Assembly: GCA_963972065.1 (NCBI GenBank)
Contig: CAXAVJ010000103.1
Location: 1-11,512 of the forward strand
Length of the DNA stretch: 11,512 nt
Direction: 5' to 3'
DNA from: UBA1479 sp963972065
GTDB lineage: Bacteria > Pseudomonadota > Alphaproteobacteria > Rhodospirillales > Casp-alpha2
A program made the translations under genes and the position numbers. The number at the start of each line of letters is the position of its first letter. The stretch's first letter is position 1. The notes under the pieces were generated by a model. That model saw only the letters and a program-made list of their open reading frames with translations, made no database searches and was not told the origin of the DNA. Shown here one piece after another: positions 6,449 to 11,512 of the stretch.

Positions 6449-6862
6449 ATGGCGCGCCTGCTCGTCAGTCTGGTTTCAGGGGCCCTGTTCGGTGCCGGTC
6501 TGATCGTCTCACAAATGGTCAACCCGGCCCGCGTGCTGGGCTTTCTTGATGTCATGGGCACCTGGGACCCGACCCTCGCGTTCGTCCTGGCCGGCGCGCT
6601 CGCCGTTTCCGTTCCCGGGCACTGGCTGGTCCGCCGCCTGGGGACGCCCATCCTCGACAGCAAAAGCCACCTGCCCGCGCCCGGCCGCCTGGATGGCCGC
6701 CTGATCCTGGGCGCCGTGCTGTTCGGGGTCGGCTGGGGGCTTGTCGGTTTCTGTCCGGGCCCCGCCCTGGCCGCCCTCGGCACGGGCGAGGCCAAGGCGC
6801 TTATCTTTCTTGCCGCCATGGCCGCGGGCATGTGGCTTTTCGGGCGCATCGCCGGGCGGTGA
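6449..6862 (+). CDS. YeeE/YedE family (DUF6691-like) sulfur permease, second half (PmpB type)
   Basis: This 137-aa membrane protein is the partner of the preceding gene. It begins MARLLVSLVSGALFGAGLIVSQMVNPARVLGFLDVMGTWDP, the usual opening of these second halves. It carries the matching signature GVGWGLVGFCPGPALAALG (93-111) with Cys102. About four hydrophobic segments are present (3-21, 42-60, 84-101, 115-131). The ATG at 6449 has GAGG four nt before it and lies 5 nt after the first half's stop, so the two are coupled. The reading frame is open far upstream into the first gene, but that part is out-of-frame overlap and not membrane-like, so the internal ATG is the true start. Confidence 0.88.
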   Translation: MARLLVSLVSGALFGAGLIVSQMVNPARVLGFLDVMGTWDPTLAFVLAGALAVSVPGHWLVRRLGTPILDSKSHLPAPGRLDGRLILGAVLFGVGWGLVGFCPGPALAALGTGEAKALIFLAAMAAGMWLFGRIAGR

Positions 6863-6877
6863 GGTAAACTTCCCGCC

Positions 6878-7684
6878 ATGACCGATGACCTCCTTCTGCT
6901 GCCTTCCATCACCGACGCCGATGCGGACCATCGCGGGCGCGTCGTCGTCTCCGGTTCCCACGGCGGGCTTTATCCCGGATATCTGGCGGCCAAGGCGGGC
7001 CTCCGGGCCGTCGTCCTCAGTGACGCCGGCGGCGGGCTGGACGGCGCCGGGGTTGCCGGCATCCATGCCCTTGACCAGACCGGCATGGCCGCCGCCGCCG
7101 TGTCCCACCTGTCGGCGCGCATCGGTGACGCCGGCGACATGACGGCGCGGGGTGTTATCTCCACCGTGAACGTCATAGCCGCCGGTCTGGGTGTCATCAG
7201 CGGCATGACCTGTGCCGAGGCCACTGAGCGCCTTGCCCATGCGGCCCTCCCAACCGGCCGCCTGTCCCCGGTCGACGAAGGGCGCCGCCGCATCAACCGG
7301 GACGGCGGCCCCGATATGGTGCTCGTCGATTCGGCGTCTTTGGTCATGGCCGAGGACATCGGCAGGATCGTAATCACAGGCTCCCACGGCGGGCTGGTCG
7401 GCGGCGATCCGGCGCGGGCCTTGAAGACCGCCGCCGCCCTGGCCGTGTTCAACGACGCCGGCGGCGGCATCGAAGATGCGGGCCTCACCCGCCTGCCCGC
7501 CCTCGACGCCCGCACCATTCCGGCCGTGACCGTCGCCCATACATCGGCCCGGGTCGGCGACGCCGCGTCGGCTTGGGAAACGGGCGTGATCTCTCACGCC
7601 AACGCCGCCGCTGCGGCTTTGGGCGCGCGGTCGGGAGACCGGCTTCGGGATTGGATCGGCGAAGCTTTCCCCGCGCGGCCTTGA
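6878..7684 (+). CDS. Uncharacterised tandem-domain protein (GSHGG/DAGGG repeat)
   Basis: I do not recognise a named family. The 268-aa protein is soluble, Ala/Gly-rich, without signal peptide or membrane helix, and clearly made of two diverged copies of one domain (about 20-106 and 162-250). Each copy has, in order: a strand ending in GSHGG (26-30; 168-172); a helix; a strand ending in DAGGG preceded by Ser48 or Asn192 (49-53; 193-197); a D/A-G segment; H-x-SAR-[IV]-GDA (77-85; 221-229); and GVIS (92-95; 236-239). The paired His, Asp, Arg and Ser residues look like an active or ligand site, and the strand-helix rhythm suggests a Rossmann-like fold. A linker (110-160) contains DMVLVDSASLVMAEDIGR. 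It lies 15 nt after the sulfur permease pair, so it probably shares their transcript and possibly sulfide control. An enzymatic role in sulfur-compound handling is only inference from position. Confidence 0.85.
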   Translation: MTDDLLLLPSITDADADHRGRVVVSGSHGGLYPGYLAAKAGLRAVVLSDAGGGLDGAGVAGIHALDQTGMAAAAVSHLSARIGDAGDMTARGVISTVNVIAAGLGVISGMTCAEATERLAHAALPTGRLSPVDEGRRRINRDGGPDMVLVDSASLVMAEDIGRIVITGSHGGLVGGDPARALKTAAALAVFNDAGGGIEDAGLTRLPALDARTIPAVTVAHTSARVGDAASAWETGVISHANAAAAALGARSGDRLRDWIGEAFPARP

Positions 7685-7783
7685 AGAATTTCATGTCCGC
7701 GCGTCCGGGCCTTACCTTGATGGCGAAACATCTGCTAGGTTCCTTGATCCATTCACGCCGCCCAAGGGGCAAGGCAGAATTTC

Positions 7784-8227
7784 ATGGCCCTGGAACATTC
7801 CTTCCGGAACCTCACCGATGACGAGCGCGAGACCCTGATGCAGGTCGCGGTCGGCCATGCCTATGGCAGCGGCGACACGGTGATCGGCCAGGGCGACCGG
7901 GTCGAAAACCTGATGGTCGTCGCGCAGGGCATGCTGCGCGTCACCCATGTGTTCGAAGGCGGGCATTTAAGCGAATTCGTCGGCCCGCTCGGCCCCGGCG
8001 ACGTGGTCGGCGAAATGTCCTTCGTCGACGGCCAGGGGGCCAGCGCCACCCTGATCGCCGATGGCGACACGGAAGTCCTGACCATTCCCCGCAATGCCAT
8101 CGACGCGCTGATGTCGGAAAATCCGACCTTTGCCGGGCGGCTTTACAAGGACCTGCTGCTGCATCTGTCCCGGCGCCTGCGCGCAACCAACCTCAGGGCC
8201 GATCCGGGCCCGGCCGCGACGGGCTGA
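7784..8227 (+). CDS. Stand-alone cyclic nucleotide-binding-like domain protein
   Basis: This 147-aa protein consists of one CRP-type beta-barrel (about 7-105) and a short amphipathic tail (106-138), with no helix-turn-helix, membrane or catalytic domain. The glycine turn GQGDRVENLMVVAQGMLRV (35-53) and the phosphate-binding cassette GPGDVVGEMSFVDGQGASATL (70-90) identify the fold; Gly76-Glu77 are the usual GE pair. The arginine that grips the cyclic phosphate is replaced by Ala86 (G-A-S-A-T in place of x-R-S-A-T), so cAMP or cGMP binding is doubtful. It may be a protein-interaction or other ligand module. AAGG is nine nt before the ATG at 7784. It stands 99 nt after the preceding gene, so it may have its own promoter, although I see no convincing one. 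The MATE gene follows after 18 nt, suggesting a shared transcript. Confidence 0.85.
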   Translation: MALEHSFRNLTDDERETLMQVAVGHAYGSGDTVIGQGDRVENLMVVAQGMLRVTHVFEGGHLSEFVGPLGPGDVVGEMSFVDGQGASATLIADGDTEVLTIPRNAIDALMSENPTFAGRLYKDLLLHLSRRLRATNLRADPGPAATG

Positions 8228-8245
8228 CCGGCCTCCGCCGCCCCA

Positions 8246-9592
8246 ATGAGCCAAGCCAGCTTCAACCGCCGCGTCTGGGCGCTCGCCCTGCCGATCATCG
8301 CGACCAACGTCACCGTGCCGTTCCTGGGCCTGGTCGACACCGCCGTGGTCGGCCGCCTGCCGGGGGCCGAATACATGGGGGCGGTCGCCATCGGCGCCGT
8401 CATCATGAACGTGATCTATTCGTCCCTGAACTTCCTGCGCATGGGCACGACCGGCCTGACGGCGCAATCCTACGGGGCCGGGGACGCGGATCAAATGCGC
8501 TCCTGGCTGGCGCGGGCCTGCCTGCTGTCCACGGCGCTTGGCCTTGGTCTGGTCGCCCTGCAACTACCGATCCTGGGAGTCTCGCACTGGTTGATGGGGG
8601 CAAGCGATGCCGTCTGGCCGCTTACGGAAAGCTATTTCCAGATCCGCATCTGGGGGGCCCCGGCGGCGCTGTTGAACTTCGCGCTTCTGGGCTGGTTCTT
8701 CGGTGTGCAGAACATGCGGGCCGCCCTGATCGCCCAGGTGTTTCTGAACGGATTGAACATCGTGCTCGACATCTGGTTCGTGCTGGGGCTGGGGTGGGGC
8801 GTCGACGGGGTCGCCTGGGCGACCATTATTTCCGAATATTCCGCCGGCGCGCTGGGCTTGTGGTTGGCGGTTCGCCAACTGGCCAAACTGGGCGGGCGCT
8901 GGCGCTGGGAGCGCATCCGCGACACCTCGCGCATCCGCCGCATGCTGGGCGTCAACCGCGACATCTTCATCCGATCCATGTGCCTGCAGGCGGCCTTCGT
9001 CGTGTTCACCTCGGCCGGCACGCGCATGGGCGACGAGGTTCTGGCCGCCAATGCCCTGCTGCTGCAGTTCTCCATGTTCACGGCCTATGCACTCGACGGG
9101 TTCGCCAATGCGGCCGAGGCCATGGTCGGCCAGGCCGTGGGGGCGCACGACCGCACCCTGTTCCGCCAGGCGGTGAAGATCACGACCGGCTGGGGCGTGA
9201 TGTTCGCGCTTTTGTTCATGGTCGCCTATTGGCTGTTCGGCAACGCCATCATCGATGCGCTATCGACCGTATCGGGGGTCCGTGAAACGGCCTATGCCTA
9301 CCTGCCCTGGATGGTGGCATTGCCGGTCATCGCGGTCTGGAGCTTTCAGTTCGACGGCATTTTCATCGGCGCCACCTGGACCCGCGAAATGCGCAACAGC
9401 ATGGCGATTTCCTTCGCCGCGTTCGCCATCGCGGTGCCCTTCGTCACCGCGACCTGGGGCAATCACGGCCTGTGGGCCACCTTCACCGTGTTCATGAGCC
9501 TGCGCGGCCTAACCATGGGCCTGATGCTGCCGAAGCTGGCGCGCGGCGTCGGTGTCGGCCCCCGGCCCGATGGTTCCGGCGACGGTCCTTGA
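8246..9592 (+). CDS. MATE family efflux transporter (DinF-like)
   Basis: This 448-aa inner-membrane protein has about twelve hydrophobic segments arranged as two halves (about 10-195 and 230-430), the usual MATE size and layout. It opens with LALPIIATNVTVPFLGLVDTAVVGRL (13-38). Asp31 in the first helix is the conserved cation-coupling aspartate of MATE proteins, and the following GAVAIGAVIMNVI and FLRMGTTGLTAQSYGAGD are typical DinF-branch segments. The second half has ALDGFANAAEAMVGQAVGAHD, the equivalent signature. Such proteins expel organic cations, drugs or metabolites in exchange for Na+ or H+; the substrate is unknown here. No ribosome site is visible before the ATG at 8246, 18 nt after the preceding stop, so coupling is likely. 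The C-terminal tail (GVGVGPRPDGSGDGP) is short and probably disordered. Confidence 0.93.
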   Translation: MSQASFNRRVWALALPIIATNVTVPFLGLVDTAVVGRLPGAEYMGAVAIGAVIMNVIYSSLNFLRMGTTGLTAQSYGAGDADQMRSWLARACLLSTALGLGLVALQLPILGVSHWLMGASDAVWPLTESYFQIRIWGAPAALLNFALLGWFFGVQNMRAALIAQVFLNGLNIVLDIWFVLGLGWGVDGVAWATIISEYSAGALGLWLAVRQLAKLGGRWRWERIRDTSRIRRMLGVNRDIFIRSMCLQAAFVVFTSAGTRMGDEVLAANALLLQFSMFTAYALDGFANAAEAMVGQAVGAHDRTLFRQAVKITTGWGVMFALLFMVAYWLFGNAIIDALSTVSGVRETAYAYLPWMVALPVIAVWSFQFDGIFIGATWTREMRNSMAISFAAFAIAVPFVTATWGNHGLWATFTVFMSLRGLTMGLMLPKLARGVGVGPRPDGSGDGP

Positions 9593-9657
9593 CCTTGGCC
9601 GCGGAAGCGCCGATTTTGTGCCCATATCCCCGACAATAGATACAGATCCATAACCCC

Positions 9658-10818
9658 ATGACCGACCTCCGCAGCCGTCCGCTCATCGAAAAGCTCGTGG
9701 GCTTCGACACCACCAGCCACTATTCGAACCTCGAACTCATGGCCTTCGTTCAGGACTACCTGAAAAGCCATGGCGTCGACAGCCAACTGATCCATGACGC
9801 CACGGGGACCAAGGCCAACCTTTACGCCACCCTGGGCCCGACCGACCGGGGCGGGATCATGCTGTCCGGCCATACGGACGTGGTGCCCGTGGATGGCCAG
9901 GATTGGGCGACGGACCCGTTCAAGGTCACGGAAAAGGACGGCAAACTTTACGGGCGCGGCACGTCGGACATGAAAAGCTTCATCGCCATCGCCCTGGCCT
10001 ATGTGCCCGAATTCCTCAAGCGCGGCCTGGCCACGCCCATCCACCTGGCGTTTTCCCATGACGAGGAAGTGGGCTGCATCGGCGTGCGCTCGCTAATCAA
10101 GATGATGAACGAACAGCCGATCCGCCCGGTCATGGGCATCATCGGTGAGCCGACCAGCATGCAGGTCTGCGTCGGGCACAAGGGCAAGCGCAGCTTCCGC
10201 GCCATCTTCAAAGGCAAGGAAGCGCATTCGTCCCTCACGCCGATGGGTGTGAACGCCGTCGACTACGCTGCCCGTCTGGCCGTGTTCCTGCGCGGCATGG
10301 CCGACCGCATCGCCGGTGACGGCCCGTTCGACGAATTGTACGACGTCGCCTACACCACCGTGCATACGGGCGTCATGAAGGGCGGCGAGCAGTTGAACAT
10401 CGTGCCCGGCCATTGCCGCATGGATTTCGAATTCCGCCACCTGCCCAAACACAACCCGGATGCCCTGCAGGCCGAGATCATGGCCATGGTCGGCGAACTG
10501 GAGGCCGAGATGAAGGCCCATTCCCCGGAAACGGGCATCGAGGTCGAGGAATTGTCCGGCATTCCCGCCCTCGACACCGATCCGACGGACGAGGTCGTGA
10601 CCCTGGCCAAGCAGTTGGCCGGGCGCAACGACCACGCCGCCGTCGCCTTCGGCACGGAAGCGGGCCTGTTCCAGCAGTCCGCCGGGGTGCCCTGCGTCAT
10701 CATCGGCCCGGGCTCCATCAACGAGGCCCATAAGCCCAACGAATTCATCTCCCTGGATCAGGTCGCCAAGGGCGAAGGCTTCATGGCCCGTCTGGCCGAC
10801 AAGGTCTGCGCAAGCTGA
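9658..10818 (+). CDS. argE: Acetylornithine deacetylase (M20 metallopeptidase family)
   Basis: This 386-aa cytoplasmic zinc hydrolase is full length for ArgE. The metal ligands and catalytic residues of the M20 family are all present: SGHTDVVPVDG (70-80, His72 ligand, Asp74), GRGTSDMKSF (99-108, Asp104 bridging), HDEEVGC (134-140, Glu136 general base, Glu137 ligand), GEPT (163-166, Glu164) and INEAHKPNEF (354-363, His358 ligand). A dimerisation domain lies about 175-290, entered through KGKEAHSSLTPMGVNA with His190. ArgE converts N-acetylornithine to ornithine and acetate in arginine synthesis. Other M20 amidases (DapE-like or N-acyl hydrolases) are the main alternatives, but the HTDVVPVDGQDW, GRGTSDMK and HKPNEF details favour ArgE. 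The 65 nt before it hold no good ribosome site or clear promoter. The next gene is convergent. Confidence 0.92.
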   Translation: MTDLRSRPLIEKLVGFDTTSHYSNLELMAFVQDYLKSHGVDSQLIHDATGTKANLYATLGPTDRGGIMLSGHTDVVPVDGQDWATDPFKVTEKDGKLYGRGTSDMKSFIAIALAYVPEFLKRGLATPIHLAFSHDEEVGCIGVRSLIKMMNEQPIRPVMGIIGEPTSMQVCVGHKGKRSFRAIFKGKEAHSSLTPMGVNAVDYAARLAVFLRGMADRIAGDGPFDELYDVAYTTVHTGVMKGGEQLNIVPGHCRMDFEFRHLPKHNPDALQAEIMAMVGELEAEMKAHSPETGIEVEELSGIPALDTDPTDEVVTLAKQLAGRNDHAAVAFGTEAGLFQQSAGVPCVIIGPGSINEAHKPNEFISLDQVAKGEGFMARLADKVCAS

Positions 10819-10837
10819 TCTGCGCGCCTTAGTCCAT

Positions 10838-10934
10838 CCCCCTCACCCCGACCCTCTCCCCCAAGGGGGAGAGGGAGATCTGCGCGGCGGGAGTCCCCTC
10901 GCCCCGGAACGGGGAGAGGGACAGGGTGAGGGGA
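10838..10934. repeat. GC-rich REP-like palindromic element between convergent genes
   Basis: Outer arms CCCCCTCACCCC (from 10838) and AGGGTGAGGGG (to about 10933) enclose two further hairpins. The first is perfect: CCCTCTCCCCC, AA, GGGGGAGAGGG (10852-10875). The second is CCCCTCGCCCCG, GAA, CGGGGAGAGGG (10895-10920) with one mismatch. The arms also pair across the whole element, giving a cruciform-like unit. Elements of this CCCTCACCCC...CCCTCTCCCC type are dispersed in many proteobacterial genomes. Its place between two gene ends suggests it also helps stop or protect both transcripts. Confidence 0.85.
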
Positions 10935-10957
10935 CCTTGGCACCGAGGACCGGCGCC

Positions 10958-11512
10958 TCAGGGTTCCCGTTGCCGCTGCGCCGGCGGCCGCCGGAGGTGG
11001 CGGATGAGCATACGTCCAGGATGCAGGGCCGCCGCGACCTCACGGTCCACGGGGCTGGGCGCCCCCGCCATGGTGGATGCCAGAATTTCCGCCCCCAGAA
11101 ACGCGGTCTGATAACCGCGCGACCCCAGGCCCGAGAGCACGAAGGCATTGCGTTGATAAGGTGCCGCTGGCCAGTTTCCACGCCGCCCGTGATGCAAATC
11201 GTCGTAGGCGGCCTGATAACCGGGGACATTCGCCAGCGGCCCCACGAAGGGCAGATGATCCGCCGTTGTTGCGCGCAGCCCCGCCCAGCCCTTGAGCGGG
11301 GCTTTCCGCCAGACCTCCGCCAAGTCCGGGAACACCTCGGCCAATCCATCCAGCGCCGAGGTCATGTCCCCTGCGTCGAGCCCGCGCCAGCCGTCGCCCT
11401 GGCCTGCCAGGTCCCAGCGCCGGTAGGACGACCCCAGCACATGCACTGCTCCCCCTCCGGCACCCGTCAGCGGCGTCAGATGGCCGCCGAAGCTGACCGG
11501 CAGGCGCAGGCG
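10958..11512 (-). CDS. mnmC: MnmC-type FAD-dependent oxidoreductase, C-terminal part (tRNA wobble uridine modification)
   Basis: The final 184 residues are visible; the start and any methyltransferase domain lie beyond the right edge. The reading frame stays open to the last base. Conserved segments are LPVSFGGHLTPLTG, VHVLGSSYRRWD, GLRATTADHLPFVGPL and FVLSGLGSRGYQTAFLGAEILAS. Near the end, VDREVAAALHPGRMLIRHLR closes the domain. The RATT-DHLP-VGP and GLGSRG elements are those of the MnmC oxidase domain, which removes the carboxymethyl group from cmnm5(s2)U in tRNA using FAD. A DadA-like amino-acid dehydrogenase is the alternative, but GLGSRG plus ALHPGR favours MnmC. Whether this copy is bifunctional or oxidase-only cannot be seen. 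It converges with argE. Confidence 0.86.
   Translation of the reverse strand, partial: RLRLPVSFGGHLTPLTGAGGGAVHVLGSSYRRWDLAGQGDGWRGLDAGDMTSALDGLAEVFPDLAEVWRKAPLKGWAGLRATTADHLPFVGPLANVPGYQAAYDDLHHGRRGNWPAAPYQRNAFVLSGLGSRGYQTAFLGAEILASTMAGAPSPVDREVAAALHPGRMLIRHLRRPPAQRQREP

Noticed and set aside
7672..7703. CGCGCGG ... CCGCGCG inverted repeat around the end of the tandem-domain gene, as a terminator
   Set aside because: The stem is 7 bp with an 18-nt loop and no T run follows. Such matches are frequent at this GC content.
9616..9644. Possible promoter for argE (TTGTGC with GATACA)
   Set aside because: The -10 matches consensus at only three positions and no ribosome site supports the placement.

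Overview
The window comes from a GC-rich chromosome of an alphaproteobacterium, most likely a Rhodospirillales-like lineage. This is inferred from codon use, the protein families and the regulatory sites. It shows ordinary chromosomal metabolism and transport genes, with no phage, IS, CRISPR, tRNA or rRNA sequence. Coding density is high. The only clearly AT-rich stretches are three intergenic control regions, near 1222-1258, 3117-3222 and 5971-5989.

Left part, minus strand (1-3083): a cell-envelope kinase gene is followed by a zinc-uptake locus. In transcription order these are an orphan histidine kinase, a secreted DUF3299 protein, a ZrgA-like (DUF2796) histidine-rich periplasmic protein, and the start of a LolD/MacB-type ABC ATPase that runs off the left edge. 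A near-perfect Zur box overlaps a good sigma70-type promoter directly in front of zrgA. Zinc starvation should therefore switch on zrgA and the ABC ATPase, whose permease is expected beyond the left edge.

Middle, plus strand (3394-5970): etfB and etfA encode the two subunits of electron transfer flavoprotein, which carries electrons from acyl-CoA and other dehydrogenases to ETF-ubiquinone oxidoreductase. They have their own candidate promoter and a leader hairpin. A DMT/EamA exporter follows with only 16 nt between them.

Right-middle, plus strand (5970-9592): a 20-bp inverted repeat containing ATTC-N8-GAAT, the pattern I recall for the persulfide-sensing repressor SqrR/BigR, precedes two half-size YeeE/YedE sulfur permeases (PmpA/PmpB type). 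Fifteen nt later comes an unrecognised 268-aa protein built of two diverged copies of one domain (GSHGG ... DAGGG ... H-x-SAR-x-GDA). A stand-alone cyclic-nucleotide-binding-like domain and a MATE exporter follow. The permease pair plus the unknown protein is the best candidate for something undescribed.

Right end (9658-11512): an ArgE-type M20 deacetylase on the plus strand converges with the 3' part of an MnmC-type FAD oxidoreductase (tRNA wobble-uridine modification) on the minus strand. A GC-rich REP-like palindromic element lies between them and may end transcription from both sides.

All function calls rest on motifs read by eye and on memory of the families; no database search was run.
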